Assembly: GCF_000478275.1 (NCBI RefSeq)
Contig: NZ_ASJB01000045.1
Coordinates: 1-64,000, forward strand
Origin: Amycolatopsis orientalis DSM 40040 = KCTC 9412
GTDB taxonomy: Bacteria; Actinomycetota; Actinomycetes; Mycobacteriales; Pseudonocardiaceae
Reading direction: 5' to 3'
Length of the DNA: 64,000 bases
Positions 46,851 to 56,145 of this stretch are shown piece after piece. The position numbers and the translations under genes were made by a program. How positions within the stretch are numbered: position 1 is the first letter of the stretch; each line of letters begins with the position of its first letter. The notes under the pieces are model-generated. The model had not been told where the DNA came from, made no database searches, and saw only the letters and a list, made by a program, of their open reading frames with translations.

Positions 46851-49145
46851 ATGGGCGCTGTACAGCTGACGCTCGGCGGGATCGCGGTCCTGCTCGGCGT
46901 CGTCGCCTGGGGAATGTTCTTCGCGACCATCGCCCGCTTCGTGCGGGTGATCCGCCTCGGTCAGCCGGACTCGACCCGCAACGGCCCGTTCATGCCGCGG
47001 ATGAAGACCTTGATCAAGGAATTCGCCGCGCACACCCGCATGAACAAGGTCAAGAGCGTCGGCCCGGCGCACTGGCTGGTCATGTGGGGCTTCCTGATCG
47101 GGTCGCTCGCCCTGTTCGAGGCGTACGGCGAGGTGTTCGTCCCCACCTGGGGCTGGCCCATCCTCGACGACTGGTCGGTCTTCCAGCTGCTCATGGAGCT
47201 GCTCGGGGTCGGCACCATCGTCGGCATCCTGGTGCTGATCTGGGTCCGCCAGAAGAACCACCCGCGCCGCGCCGACCGGCAGTCCCGCTTCCAGGGCTCC
47301 AACTTCAAGTGGGCGTACTTCATCGAGGCCGTCGTGCTCATCGAGGGCATCGGCATCATCGGCGTCCGCGCCGCGAAGTCCGCGCTGAACGTCCACGAGA
47401 CCCCGGTCTGGGCCGCGTTCGTCTCGCATCCGATCGGTGAGCTGCTGCCCGCCAGCCCGAACCTGGTGTCGGTGTTCGCGTTCGTCAAGCTGATGAGCGC
47501 CACGATCTGGCTGTTCGTCATCGCACGCACGATGACCATGGGCATCGCCTGGCACCGCTTCAGCGCCTTCTTCAACATCTACTTCAAGCGCGAAGCCGAC
47601 GGCGGTGTCGCGCTCGGCGCGCTCAAGCCGATGATGAGCAACGGCAAGGTGCTCGACCTCGAAGAGGCGGACCCGGACGAGGACACCTTCGGCGTCGGCA
47701 AGATCGAGGACTTCAGCTGGAAGGGCTGGCTGGACTTCTCCACCTGCACCGAATGCGGCCGCTGTCAGTCGCAGTGCCCCGCGTGGAACACGGGCAAGCC
47801 GCTTTCGCCGAAGCTGCTCATCACCCAGCTCCGCGACCACGCCTACGCGAAGGCGCCGTACCTGCTCGCGGGCGGCAAGCGCGACATGGCCGGTGACGAG
47901 GTGGGCCTGTCCGGCGACAACATGTACGCGGGCATCGACGTCCTCGCCATCGCGGAGTCCCAGAAGGCCCTCATCGGCGACGACGGCGGCGTCATCGACC
48001 CCGAGGTGCTGTGGTCCTGCACCTCCTGCGGCGCCTGCGTCGAGCAGTGCCCGGTGGACATCGAGCACGTCGACCACATCGTCGACATGCGCCGCTACCA
48101 GGTGATGATCGAATCCGCGTTCCCCAGCGAACTCAACGGGATGTTCAAGAACCTGGAGAACAAGGGCAACCCGTGGGGCCAGAACGCCAAGGACCGGCTC
48201 GCCTGGACCGAGGAGCTCGACTTCGAGGTGCCGGTGTTCGACGGCGACCTCGGCGACACCGAGTACCTCTTCTGGGTCGGCTGCGCCGGCGCGTTCGAGG
48301 ACCGCGCGAAGAAGACCACGCGCGCCGTCGCGGAACTGCTGCACATCGCGGGCGTGAAGTACACCGTGCTCGGCTCCGAGGAGTCCTGCACGGGTGACCC
48401 GGCCCGCCGCGCGGGCAACGAGTTCCTGTTCCAGATGCTGGCGCAGCAGAACGTCGAGATCCTGAACTCGGTGTTCGAAGGCCGCGAACGCAAGGAGCGC
48501 AAGGTGGTCGTCACCTGCGCCCACTGCTTCAACACGCTCGCGAACGAGTACCCGGAACTGGGCGGCCAGTTCGAGGTCGTGCACCACACGCAGCTGCTCA
48601 ACCGCCTGGTGCGGGAGAAGCACCTGACCCCGGTGGCCCCGGTCGCCGAGGACGTCACCTACCACGACCCCTGCTACCTCGGCCGCCACAACAAGGTCTA
48701 CGACGCCCCGCGTGAGCTCGTCGGCGCTTCGGGCGCGCAGCTGCGGGAGATGCCGCGGCACGGTGACCGCTCGATGTGCTGTGGCGCGGGCGGCGCGCGG
48801 ATGTGGATGGAAGAGAAGATCGGCAAGCGGATCAACGTCGAACGCGTGGACGAGGCGCTCGGCACCGCGCCGTCGAAGATCGCGACCGGCTGCCCGTTCT
48901 GCCGCGTGATGCTCACCGACGGCGTGACGGCGCGCCAGAGCGACGGTCAGGCGAGCGAGAAGGTCGAGGTCGTCGACGTCGCCCAGCTGCTGCTGACCGC
49001 GGTCAAGCGCAAGCCGGAGCCGCAGCTGGTCCCGGCGGGTGCCCCGTCGCTGGACGGCGTCTCGGATGCCGAACTCGACGGAAAGGCCGACACGCCCACC
49101 GACGAAACGGCCACCGGCACGCCACTTCCCGAGGAAGACAAGTAG
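46851..49145 (+). CDS. etfD: EtfD-type membrane Fe-S oxidoreductase (Rv0338c homologue)
   Basis: A 764-residue protein. About five membrane helices with haem-type His residues make up residues 1-245. A ferredoxin domain has CTECGRCQSQCPAW (about 303) and CTSCGACVEQCPVD (about 390). Two CCG domains follow, containing HDPCYLGRHNKVYDAP and SMCCGAGGARMW. This is the arrangement of mycobacterial EtfD, which passes electrons from ETF (acyl-CoA dehydrogenases) to menaquinone. The acidic C-terminal tail is variable. Confidence 0.9.
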   Translation: MGAVQLTLGGIAVLLGVVAWGMFFATIARFVRVIRLGQPDSTRNGPFMPRMKTLIKEFAAHTRMNKVKSVGPAHWLVMWGFLIGSLALFEAYGEVFVPTWGWPILDDWSVFQLLMELLGVGTIVGILVLIWVRQKNHPRRADRQSRFQGSNFKWAYFIEAVVLIEGIGIIGVRAAKSALNVHETPVWAAFVSHPIGELLPASPNLVSVFAFVKLMSATIWLFVIARTMTMGIAWHRFSAFFNIYFKREADGGVALGALKPMMSNGKVLDLEEADPDEDTFGVGKIEDFSWKGWLDFSTCTECGRCQSQCPAWNTGKPLSPKLLITQLRDHAYAKAPYLLAGGKRDMAGDEVGLSGDNMYAGIDVLAIAESQKALIGDDGGVIDPEVLWSCTSCGACVEQCPVDIEHVDHIVDMRRYQVMIESAFPSELNGMFKNLENKGNPWGQNAKDRLAWTEELDFEVPVFDGDLGDTEYLFWVGCAGAFEDRAKKTTRAVAELLHIAGVKYTVLGSEESCTGDPARRAGNEFLFQMLAQQNVEILNSVFEGRERKERKVVVTCAHCFNTLANEYPELGGQFEVVHHTQLLNRLVREKHLTPVAPVAEDVTYHDPCYLGRHNKVYDAPRELVGASGAQLREMPRHGDRSMCCGAGGARMWMEEKIGKRINVERVDEALGTAPSKIATGCPFCRVMLTDGVTARQSDGQASEKVEVVDVAQLLLTAVKRKPEPQLVPAGAPSLDGVSDAELDGKADTPTDETATGTPLPEEDK

Positions 49146-49161
49146 CACGTCAAGACCGGAG

Positions 49162-49200
49162 GGGACATTTTCTCGCACATAATGCGAGAGAATGTCCCCC
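49162..49200 (+). terminator. Hairpin after etfD, palindromic family F
   Basis: Seventeen-base arms (GGGGACATT...TCTCGCA and its complement) with one G-T pair and a 5-base loop start 17 bases after the etfD stop. No strong T-tract follows. It probably terminates or stabilises the etfD mRNA. Confidence 0.72.
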
Positions 49201-49337
49201 CGTGTTTTATCTGGACCAGACCATTCCGTTCCCTTACCCGTTCGGCGGTACACGGCGACGATAAGCTGGCGTTTCCTCGTTGCCGTTGTCGTCCGCGAGG
49301 TTCCTTTCGGCGACGCAGAAATGGGGCGAGGAAATCA

Positions 49338-49850
49338 ATGGGCAACCGTCACGAACTCCGTCCGGGCAGGGAACACCGCCTCGCGATGCCGGGATCGTCG
49401 GCCGCTCGTCCCCTCAGCCGCCTGCCGTCGACCGCGGCACTCGCCCGGATGGCGCAGGAGGCGACCATCCCGAGCATCCCGGCCGCCCGGCGTCCCCCGC
49501 GACAGCAGCAGCAACGCACGCGCGTCCGCCCGTACGTCCGCACGGGCGGACGTACTCAGTCCAAGCGGAACTTCGCCATCGAAGCGATGATTTCCGTCCG
49601 AACGGACGCGCCCTGGAACGCGCCGGGGTTCAGCGTCGAATTCCATTCCGTCCGGTCACTGTGCCGTCGTCCGACTTCGGTCGCCGAAGTGGCCGCGTCC
49701 TTAAGCGTTCCACTCGGCGTTGCAAAGGTCCTTTTGGGTGATATGGCCGAACTCGGTTTGGTTACCGTTCATGAAACGCAGGCTGAATTCGACGGTCATC
49801 CGGCACTCGCCTTGATGGAACGCGTCCTGCAGGGTTTGCGTCGTCTGTGA
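49338..49850 (+). CDS. Orphan DUF742 protein
   Basis: A 170-residue protein. RVRPYVRTGGRTQSKRNFAI near residue 58 is the DUF742 N-terminal motif, and SVAEVAASLSVPLGVAKVLL near 118 the winged-helix-like C-terminal half. DUF742 proteins normally sit in conservons with a sensor-like kinase, a roadblock protein and a Ras-like GTPase; none is here. The first 57 residues are basic and disordered. The start is ATG 49338 with GAGGAA upstream. Confidence 0.82.
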   Translation: MGNRHELRPGREHRLAMPGSSAARPLSRLPSTAALARMAQEATIPSIPAARRPPRQQQQRTRVRPYVRTGGRTQSKRNFAIEAMISVRTDAPWNAPGFSVEFHSVRSLCRRPTSVAEVAASLSVPLGVAKVLLGDMAELGLVTVHETQAEFDGHPALALMERVLQGLRRL

Positions 49851-49880
49851 GATCGGCGCACTCGCACTACGCTACGCGAG

Positions 49881-50876
49881 GTGAGTGAAGAATCCGGCGG
49901 TGAAAGCACCCTGACCGTAGTGCTGGCGGGCGGGGTCAACCTCGCCATCGCGGTGCTGAAACTGATCGCCGGGATCATCACCGGCTCCGGCGCGATGCTG
50001 TCGGAAGCAGCGCATTCGGTGGCCGACACGATCACCGAGGTCCTCCTGTTGACCGCGCTGAAACGCTCGGACCGCCCCGCCGACCGCGTCCACCCGTTCG
50101 GCTACGGCAAGGAACGGTACTTCTGGTCGCTGCTCGCGGCGGTGTCGATCTTCGCCTCCGGCGCGATGTTCGCGTTGTACGAGGGCTTCTCGACGGTGTT
50201 CGGTGAGGAGACCGACCAGACCGACCCGATCGTCGGCTACCTCGTCCTCGCGATCGCCTTCGTCCTCGAGTCCGTCTCGTGGATCCAGGCCGTGCGGCAG
50301 GTGCGGCGCGATGCCGCCGAAGCGGGCCAGAAGGTGTCCGTCTACCTGCGGATGATCGACGACCCGGCACCGAAGACCGTGCTGTTCGAGGACTCGGCCG
50401 CGTTGATCGGCCTGCTGCTCGCCTTCGCCGGGATCGGCCTGCACCAGCTGACCGGCTCGCACGTCTGGGACGGCGCGGCGTCGATCGCGATCGGCGTGCT
50501 GCTGGCGCTCGTCGCCTATGTGCTCGGGCGCACCAACCGCGGTCTGCTGATCGGCAGGCAGGCCGATCCGAAGCTGGTGCGCGGACTCCGGGATCACCTG
50601 GTGGCCGCGCCCGAGATCGAGGCCGTCGTCGATCTGCAGACCATGCTGATGGGCACCGATCAGGTGCTCGTCTGCGCCCGTGTCGACTTCGACGACGCAC
50701 TGGGCGCGGCCGACCTCGAACGCGCCTGCGTCCGGCTGGCGACCGAGCTGACGGGGGCCTTCGGCGATGTCACCGAGGTGTTCATCGAACCGGTCCCGCG
50801 TACGGATCCCGAACTGCGCGCGGCGGTACTGGCCCGCTACGGCGACATCGCCGAACGATGGGGCAAGGGTCAGTAG
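49881..50876 (+). CDS. Cation diffusion facilitator transporter
   Basis: A 331-residue CDF protein with six membrane helices. Metal-site residues lie in SEAAHSVADTITEVLLL (helix 2, HxxxD) and in the helix 5 region FEDSAALIGLLLAFAGIGL; the loop HPFGYGKERYFW is conserved in the family. A cytoplasmic ACT-like domain follows (about 210-320). It exports Zn2+, Mn2+ or a similar ion. GTG start. It overlaps the end of the convergent CAP gene by 7 bases. Confidence 0.9.
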   Translation: MSEESGGESTLTVVLAGGVNLAIAVLKLIAGIITGSGAMLSEAAHSVADTITEVLLLTALKRSDRPADRVHPFGYGKERYFWSLLAAVSIFASGAMFALYEGFSTVFGEETDQTDPIVGYLVLAIAFVLESVSWIQAVRQVRRDAAEAGQKVSVYLRMIDDPAPKTVLFEDSAALIGLLLAFAGIGLHQLTGSHVWDGAASIAIGVLLALVAYVLGRTNRGLLIGRQADPKLVRGLRDHLVAAPEIEAVVDLQTMLMGTDQVLVCARVDFDDALGAADLERACVRLATELTGAFGDVTEVFIEPVPRTDPELRAAVLARYGDIAERWGKGQ

Positions 50877-51643
50877 CCGAAGTTCTGCGTCCAGTACATG
50901 CCCTTGGTGTTCACGCCGACGCCGATCTTCTTCAGATTGCAGTTGAGGATGTTGGCGCGGTGGCCCTCGGAGTTCATCCACGCTTCCATCACCTTCGCGG
51001 CCGTCGACTGGCCCTTGGCGATGTTCTCGGCGCCGGGCTTGTCGTAGCCGGCGGCCCGGATGCGCTGGTCGAAGGTGACGCCTTCCGGGGTGGTGTGCGA
51101 GAAGTAGTTCCGCTCGGACATGTCGTCGCTGTGCCCCTGCGCCGCGGCGGCGAGATGCGACTCGTTGCTCACCGGGGAGCAGCCGGCGTCGGCGCGCTCG
51201 GAGTTGACGAGATCGATGACCTGACCGGCGAGCGAGCTGTCCTGGGAGCGAGGCGGCTTCGGTGCTTCACTGGAAGGCGGCTTCGGCGCTTCGGAGGACG
51301 GGGCAGGCGGCTCGGCCGGAGCGGAGGACGAGCTGGGCGGGGCCGAGGAAGACGTGGGGGCCGCCGAAGACGACGGCGGAGCGGACGTACCGGGTGCGGG
51401 GTCACCCGGGGCCGGAGCGGACGTCTGACCGAAGTAGGCGGGTGGCTTCGCGAGGGCGTCGCCGGGTCTGCCCTTGGTGTCGGGAACGCTCAACGACAGG
51501 TTGCTCAGCGCGGTGCCCTGGAACCGATCGGTCACCATCAGGTAGCTGGCGCTGGCGATCACTCCGCCCAACAGGAAGCTGAGCGTGACCAACAGTAACC
51601 GGGTTCTTGTTCTATTGGGGGACACGGGGCCGAAAACTATCAC
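50870..51643 (-). CDS. CAP/SCP-domain secreted or anchored protein
   Basis: A protein of about 257 residues: one N-terminal membrane helix (LLLVTLSFLLGGVIASAS), a long Ser/Pro/Ala linker rich in PSSS/SSAP units, then a CAP domain with HSDDMSERNYFSHTTPEG, AGAENIAKGQ-type and WMNSEGHRANILNC signatures. CAP proteins act at the cell surface; function unknown. The start is uncertain between GTG 51643 and GTG 51625. Confidence 0.82.
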   Translation of the reverse strand: MIVFGPVSPNRTRTRLLLVTLSFLLGGVIASASYLMVTDRFQGTALSNLSLSVPDTKGRPGDALAKPPAYFGQTSAPAPGDPAPGTSAPPSSSAAPTSSSAPPSSSSAPAEPPAPSSEAPKPPSSEAPKPPRSQDSSLAGQVIDLVNSERADAGCSPVSNESHLAAAAQGHSDDMSERNYFSHTTPEGVTFDQRIRAAGYDKPGAENIAKGQSTAAKVMEAWMNSEGHRANILNCNLKKIGVGVNTKGMYWTQNFGY

Positions 51644-51683
51644 GAACTGGTTACGGCAATACCCCCGAAAGTAGTAATACCGC

Positions 51684-52151
51684 TCAGCGGTGGCGTCCGG
51701 TGATCCGCTGGGTCGACTCGTTCGTGATCGCCGCCGCGTCGGCCAGGAACCGGAGCACCGTCTCGAGTTCACCGTCCGTGTACTTCTCGCAGGCCTCGCG
51801 CACCGACTTCACCAGGTGATCCCACAGCGGGGCGACGTCGGCCATCCGCGCCCCGTCGATCTCGATGAGCACCTTCCGCCGGTCTTCGGGATGCGGCTTC
51901 CGCGCGACGACGCCTTTGCCTTCGAGCCTGTCGATGAGCGCGGTGATCGAGGCGGGCGCGAGTCCGGAGAGCTGCGAGAGCGCCTTCGGCGTCTGCGGTC
52001 CGAAGCGGGCGAGGTAGTCGGTCACCTTGTTTTCGACGGCCGAAAGCCCGCTCTGCTCGGCGATCGCCGTGTGGAACATGACCGTCTCGGTCGACAGCGC
52101 GCGCGACCCGTTGAGGATCCGCTCGACCAGTTCCGCTCGCTCGCTTGACAC
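51684..52151 (-). CDS. MarR-family regulator
   Basis: A 155-residue winged-helix protein from GTG 52151. PKALSQLSGLAPASITALID is the recognition region and the wing is RKPHPEDRRKVLIEI. It diverges from an FAD monooxygenase gene, with a 20-base imperfect palindrome between. It probably controls both. Confidence 0.88.
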   Translation of the reverse strand: MSSERAELVERILNGSRALSTETVMFHTAIAEQSGLSAVENKVTDYLARFGPQTPKALSQLSGLAPASITALIDRLEGKGVVARKPHPEDRRKVLIEIDGARMADVAPLWDHLVKSVREACEKYTDGELETVLRFLADAAAITNESTQRITGRHR

Positions 52152-52174
52152 GTCGTCCAGCCTAGCGGAGTCTT

Positions 52175-52194
52175 TAGTTCGATAGAACGAATTA
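52175..52194. promoter_or_regulatory. Candidate MarR operator
   Basis: TA-N-TTCG-N6-CGAA-N-TA, a symmetric 20-base site, lies between the divergent marR and monooxygenase genes. The central bases ATAGAA and the nearby TTAG repeats make the region AT-rich. Function is inferred. Confidence 0.55.
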
Positions 52195-52215
52195 GTTTCT
52201 AAGAGGTTCGATGGG

Positions 52216-53418
52216 GTGAAAGACATGGCGAAGGTACTGATCGCCGGCGGGGGTATCGCGGGCACGATCACGGCGATCGCACTGCACGCGACGGGCCACG
52301 AACCGGTGGTCCACGAGGCGTACGACCGGACCGCCGAAGGAGTCGGGGCGTTCCTGACCCTCGCGGTGAACGGGCTCGACGCACTGACGCCGCTGAACCT
52401 GAAAGGCGTGGTCAAAGGCCTGGGATTCGACACACCGCGGATAAGGATGCGGCTGGGGAACGGACGGGAGGTGGCGGAACTACCGCTGGGCGGGCCGCTG
52501 GAGGACGGCACCGTGAGCCAGACCGTGCTCCGATCCGACCTCTACATCGGCCTGCGCGACGAAGCCATCAGACGCGGCATCGAGGTCCACTACGGCAAGC
52601 GCCTGACCGGCGCGCGGGAGACCGGTGACGGCGTGCGCGCGACGTTCGACGACGGTTCGTCGGCGGAGGGCGACCTGCTGGTCGGCGCGGACGGGCTCCG
52701 GTCGCGGGTGCGGCGGATCATCGACCCGCAGGCACCTTCGCCGCGCTACGTGCCGCTGCTGAACACGGGCGGGGTCGCCGAGGGCCTGCGGCTGGACGGC
52801 GAACCCGGCGTCATGCACATGACCTTCGGCAAGCGGCTGTTCTTCGCCCACGTCATCCATCCGGACGGCGGCGTCTGGTGGTTCGCGAACGTCCCCCGGA
52901 AACAGGAGCCGTCCCCCGCCGACCTCGCCGCGATGACCGGCGACGCCTGGCGTGCGGACCTGATCCGGCAACTCGCGGTGGACCGCACCCCCGCCGTCGA
53001 GATCGTGCGCGCGACGCGGGAGGTCTACCGGCCGTGGGCGACGTACGACTTCCCGAGCGTGCCGACCTGGCGGACGGACCGGATGGTGATCATCGGCGAC
53101 GCCGCCCACGCGACCTCACCGGCGGCGGGCCAGGGCGCCTCGATGGCCATCGAGGACGCCGTCACGCTGGCGCGATGCCTGCGTGACCTCCCTTCGATCC
53201 CGAAGGCGCTCGCCGCCTACGAAGGACTTCGACGCGAGCGCGTGGAGGCCGTCGTCGAGCGCGGTAAGCGCAACGGCGACTCGAAGGCGGCCGGCCCCGT
53301 CGGCCGGGTGATCCGGGACTTCTTCATCACGCGGGCGTTCAAGAACCCGCCGGAAGAGGATCCGAACGCCTTCATGTGGCGGCACCGGATCGACTGGGAA
53401 GCGCCCGCCTTGGGTTAG
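52216..53418 (+). CDS. FAD-dependent monooxygenase (class A type)
   Basis: A 400-residue flavoprotein monooxygenase. GxGxxG is present as [17 protein letters not shown] near the start, DG as [14 protein letters not shown] near 155, and GD as [20 protein letters not shown] near 295. It resembles TetX/PHBH-like enzymes that hydroxylate aromatic or antibiotic substrates. The start is GTG 52216, or ATG 52225 three codons in. It is paired with a divergent MarR. Its stop overlaps that of dcd. Confidence 0.88.
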   Translation: MKDMAKVLIAGGGIAGTITAIALHATGHEPVVHEAYDRTAEGVGAFLTLAVNGLDALTPLNLKGVVKGLGFDTPRIRMRLGNGREVAELPLGGPLEDGTVSQTVLRSDLYIGLRDEAIRRGIEVHYGKRLTGARETGDGVRATFDDGSSAEGDLLVGADGLRSRVRRIIDPQAPSPRYVPLLNTGGVAEGLRLDGEPGVMHMTFGKRLFFAHVIHPDGGVWWFANVPRKQEPSPADLAAMTGDAWRADLIRQLAVDRTPAVEIVRATREVYRPWATYDFPSVPTWRTDRMVIIGDAAHATSPAAGQGASMAIEDAVTLARCLRDLPSIPKALAAYEGLRRERVEAVVERGKRNGDSKAAGPVGRVIRDFFITRAFKNPPEEDPNAFMWRHRIDWEAPALG

Positions 53419-53996
53419 CGCCAGGTGTCCACGCGGTGAAAGTTCTTGTACGCGCGGCTCGGGGTCGGCCCCCGCTGCCCCTGGTAACGCGAGCCTGCCT
53501 CGTTCGAGCCGTACGGGAACTCCGCCGCGCTGGACAGGCGGAAGATGCAGAGCTGGCCGATCTTCATGCCCGGCCAGAGCGTGATCGGCAGGTTCGCCAC
53601 GTTCGAGAGTTCGAGCGTGATGTGGCCGGAGAAGCCCGGGTCGATGAAGCCCGCCGTGGAGTGGGTGAGCAGGCCGAGACGGCCGAGGGACGACTTGCCC
53701 TCCAGACGGCCGGCGAGGTCGTCGGCCAGCGTCACGGTCTCATAGGTGGAGCCGAGGACGAACTCGCCAGGGTGGAGGACGAAGGGGTCTTCGCCCTCCT
53801 TCTCGACCAGCGACGTCAGTTCGTCCTGCTGGAGCTGCGGGTCGATGTGCGTGTACTTGCTGTTGTCGAACACGCGGAAGAAGCGGTCGAGGCGCACGTC
53901 GATGCTCGACGGCTGGACCATCGTCGGGTCGAACGGGTCGACACCGAGACGGCCGGCGTCGAGCTCTTTACGGAGGTCACGGTCGCTGAGGAGCAC
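53415..53996 (-). CDS. dcd: dCTP deaminase
   Basis: A 193-residue Dcd. It has [24 protein letters not shown] at the start, the S-x-R substrate site region [35 protein letters not shown] and [20 protein letters not shown] with the catalytic Glu. It supplies dUTP or dUMP for dTMP synthesis; mycobacterial homologues are bifunctional deaminase/dUTPases and this one may be too. It is convergent with the monooxygenase. Confidence 0.95.
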   Translation of the reverse strand: MLLSDRDLRKELDAGRLGVDPFDPTMVQPSSIDVRLDRFFRVFDNSKYTHIDPQLQQDELTSLVEKEGEDPFVLHPGEFVLGSTYETVTLADDLAGRLEGKSSLGRLGLLTHSTAGFIDPGFSGHITLELSNVANLPITLWPGMKIGQLCIFRLSSAAEFPYGSNEAGSRYQGQRGPTPSRAYKNFHRVDTWR

Positions 53997-54009
53997 CCGG
54001 TCAGCGTAG

Positions 54010-55212
54010 TCAAGCGGCCTTCATGTGCCTGCCGTAGGTCGGGTCGAGCCGGAACACCTTGGTGACCTGCCGCAGATAATGGCGCCGCCCGGCCGCCCCG
54101 ATCCGCTCCTGGAGCGCCGTCGCCCCCGGCACCAGCCGCCGGACGGTCTCGGCGGCGAAGTTGGCGCCCGCCACCGCGACCACGGCCGCCTGCGCGATCG
54201 GATCGTCGGGCAGCTCCAGGAAGTCGGCGTTGCTCTTGCCGAGCAGCAGCCTGCTGATCGCCCCGTGCCCCGCGACCGACACGTGCGCGAGCACCTTGCC
54301 GAACGCGCCCCGGCCCTCGCCGATCCCGGCGTGGGCCTTCATGAGCGCCGCGGCGAGCCGTTTCGAGTCGTCGTCCGGGATGAACTCGGTGGTGGCGAGC
54401 AGCCACAGCAACCGCCAGGCGTCGTCCTCCCCGGCGGGCAGGAGTTCCTCGTCGACGCCCATCAGCCAGCCGACGTAACGCCAGAGATGCAGGATGTCGG
54501 CGCGCTCGCGGGCGCTGTAGCGGAGTCCGAGCAGTTGCGTGCCGAAGACGTAGACAAGGGAGAAGAGGAGGAGCGTACCCGCGGTCTGGACCTGGTTGAC
54601 CGGCCTGTCCCAAGCGGCGTAATCCCAGTCCTCGCGGCGATTCATGGCGGCGCGGACATGCGCGTGCACCATCCGCACCCGCAACGCGGACTCGTACCCG
54701 TGCCCGCCGGGCACGAGCGCGCCCGGTGTGGTCACGTGGATCCACCACGTCGCCGTCTCGACGAGGCGCCGCGCCGCCTTGTACTCGATCTCGCCCGTCC
54801 CGACGAGCGACTTCGTGGCGCGCGACGCGAGGTAGCCGCCCATCAGCGAGACGTCGCCGAGCGGGAAGAGACCGAGCAACCCGGCGCGCGTGATCGCCCG
54901 CGCCCCGCGCTCCACCCTGTCCTGGTCGACCCAATACGGCGTCGCCTCGACGTCACGGAAGAACGCTTCGAGCTCCCCCGGCGCGCCCTCGACGCTGTCG
55001 ATGCCTTGCCGCAGCGCCTGTTCGAAGGTTTTCCGACCGCCGTTCCGAAGGTAGGGCACCAGCACGTCGGCCGCCGGATCCTCCCGCTGCGCGAACTTCC
55101 GCAGCCGGGCCACCTGGCGCTCGTCGCCCCTGATGTCGCCCTCGATGAACAGCCTCGACGCGACCCGGAACCCGCCTTGGCGGAACAGCTCGGGGTCGGG
55201 CAGCCTCTCGTC
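54010..55212 (-). CDS. MpaB/DUF2236-family putative oxygenase
   Basis: A 400-residue, helix-rich protein of the DUF2236 family, which includes the latex-clearing oxygenase group and MpaB. Conserved words are [14 protein letters not shown] near residue 153 and the following HAHVRAAMN; the family binds haem through His. ATG 55212 has GGAGGTGAG five bases upstream, whereas the longer frame to 55242 runs into an operator-like palindrome. The substrate is unknown. Confidence 0.82.
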   Translation of the reverse strand, partial: DERLPDPELFRQGGFRVASRLFIEGDIRGDERQVARLRKFAQREDPAADVLVPYLRNGGRKTFEQALRQGIDSVEGAPGELEAFFRDVEATPYWVDQDRVERGARAITRAGLLGLFPLGDVSLMGGYLASRATKSLVGTGEIEYKAARRLVETATWWIHVTTPGALVPGGHGYESALRVRMVHAHVRAAMNRREDWDYAAWDRPVNQVQTAGTLLLFSLVYVFGTQLLGLRYSARERADILHLWRYVGWLMGVDEELLPAGEDDAWRLLWLLATTEFIPDDDSKRLAAALMKAHAGIGEGRGAFGKVLAHVSVAGHGAISRLLLGKSNADFLELPDDPIAQAAVVAVAGANFAAETVRRLVPGATALQERIGAAGRRHYLRQVTKVFRLDPTYGRHMKAA

Positions 55213-55234
55213 CATCCGGCTCACCTCCGATGTA

Positions 55235-55250
55235 GACAACAAGTGTTGTC
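55235..55250. promoter_or_regulatory. Candidate TetR-type operator
   Basis: GACAAC-AAGT-GTTGTC is a 6-4-6 inverted repeat 23 bases before the MpaB-like start. No regulator gene is adjacent, so the repressor would be encoded elsewhere. Confidence 0.55.
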
Positions 55251-55326
55251 ACTTTCGTCGGTGACGTCAAGGAGGGGGTAGGGCTTGGCAAGGGGAGATC
55301 CGGACCATGTATGCTGGCCGAGCACT

Positions 55327-55397
55327 GCGGATGTAGTTCAATGGTAGAACATCAGCTTCCCAAGCTGAATACGCGGGTTCGATTCCCGTCATCCGCT
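55327..55397 (+). tRNA. tRNA-Gly (anticodon CCC)
   Basis: A full cloverleaf of 71 bases. The acceptor GCGGATG pairs with CATCCGC, the D-arm is GTTC/GAAC, the anticodon stem TCAGC/GCTGA carries the loop TTCCCAA (anticodon CCC, reads GGG), and the T-arm is GCGGG-TTCGATT-CCCGT. The discriminator is T and CCA is not encoded. Its 3' end is followed by a terminator and then by an integrase remnant, so it was probably used as an attB site. Confidence 0.95.
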
Positions 55398-55402
55398 CTC
55401 AT

Positions 55403-55451
55403 GCGAAAGCCCCAGGTCAGTGGATGTCCACTGTGGACCTGGGGCTTTCGC
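55403..55451 (+). terminator. Terminator after tRNA-Gly
   Basis: Perfect 16-base arms GCGAAAGCCCCAGGTC and complement enclose a second small hairpin AGTGGA-TG-TCCACT. TTTGT follows. It begins 5 bases after the tRNA end. Confidence 0.8.
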
Positions 55452-55491
55452 TTTGTCCGGCCGATCTTCCGGCTGGGCCATTAACGGGCCA

Positions 55492-55680
55492 TTAGCCGAC
55501 CGGGACCGGTTGGCCGTCCTGATCTTCGTCGTCGTCCGGGGTCGTGCCCTTGCGGTGGCGGTCGACGAGCTTGGACAGCCGGTCCGCGATCTGCGCGTCG
55601 GCCTCACTCGTCGCCCTCTGGTAGATGAGCGCCGTCCGCGTGCGGAACTCCCCGCCGTCATGGCATTGCGACGACTTAGG
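55492..55680 (-). pseudogene. C-terminal remnant of a tyrosine integrase
   Basis: Read on the minus strand this stretch encodes a C-terminal piece with RTRTALIYQRATSEADAQIA, followed by DRLSKLVDRHRKG and a Pro/Asp-rich end. It matches the end of actinophage/AICE tyrosine recombinases (...MRAALIYQHATSERDR...), including the conserved Tyr. It has no start codon and is cut by a TGA at 55681-55683. Its 3' end points to the tRNA, the usual layout of an integrase beside its attachment site. Confidence 0.75.
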
Positions 55681-55733
55681 TCACCGAAGACGGCCGCGTG
55701 GTCAAGTTCGCACATGGCGTGCGAATTCGGTAT

Positions 55734-56145
55734 TCAGGGCAGCAAAGTGAACGCAGAAACGTGCTTGGGCTTGACGACAGAGAAGTGACGCGTGTCGAGG
55801 GTCGCCACACGCGTGACACCAAGCCGCTCGGCGAGGGCGATGACGCACGCGTCGGCATTACCCCAGCGGGAGATCGGCGTACTTCTCCACGAGGTCGGCT
55901 GCCCGTGCGATGTCGGCGAGCAACATGGACTCGACGGTATAGAGACCATCAACGACGTCACGAAGGAAGTCGGCTTCTGCTGAAGCGCCGGCACGCGAGC
56001 CGAGCATGTAGCCGATCTCGACCAAGAGAGGCTCTGGCAAGACCAGCGGTTCCAGTGTCGAAACCAAGAGCTCTGTGCAGCGTTCGTGATCATCGTCGCG
56101 CCGGTTGCCCATCGCGACCACGACCCCGGTGTCGATCAGAATCAC
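55734..56145 (-). pseudogene. vapC: VapC-type PIN toxin, frameshifted
   Basis: The first 95 residues (MILIDTGVVVAMGN..., LLVEIGYMLGS..., VEKYADLPLG) are a PIN domain carrying the first acidic residues. A TAA then stops the frame, but the missing end continues in another frame with NADACVIALAERLGVTRVAT and LDTRHF, which hold the last two acidic residues. One extra base in the four-base C/G run at 55861-55864 explains the break. VapC toxins cleave tRNA or rRNA. It overlaps vapB by ATGA. Confidence 0.78.

Noticed and set aside
51240..51400. Purine-rich repeats considered as a repeat array.
   Set aside because: They encode the Ser/Pro/Ala linker of the CAP protein.
55389..55715. 108-codon minus ORF next to tRNA-Gly.
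   Set aside because: The overlapping frame carries the integrase C-terminus, which explains the coding-like composition; this ORF is Arg/Ser/Thr shadow.
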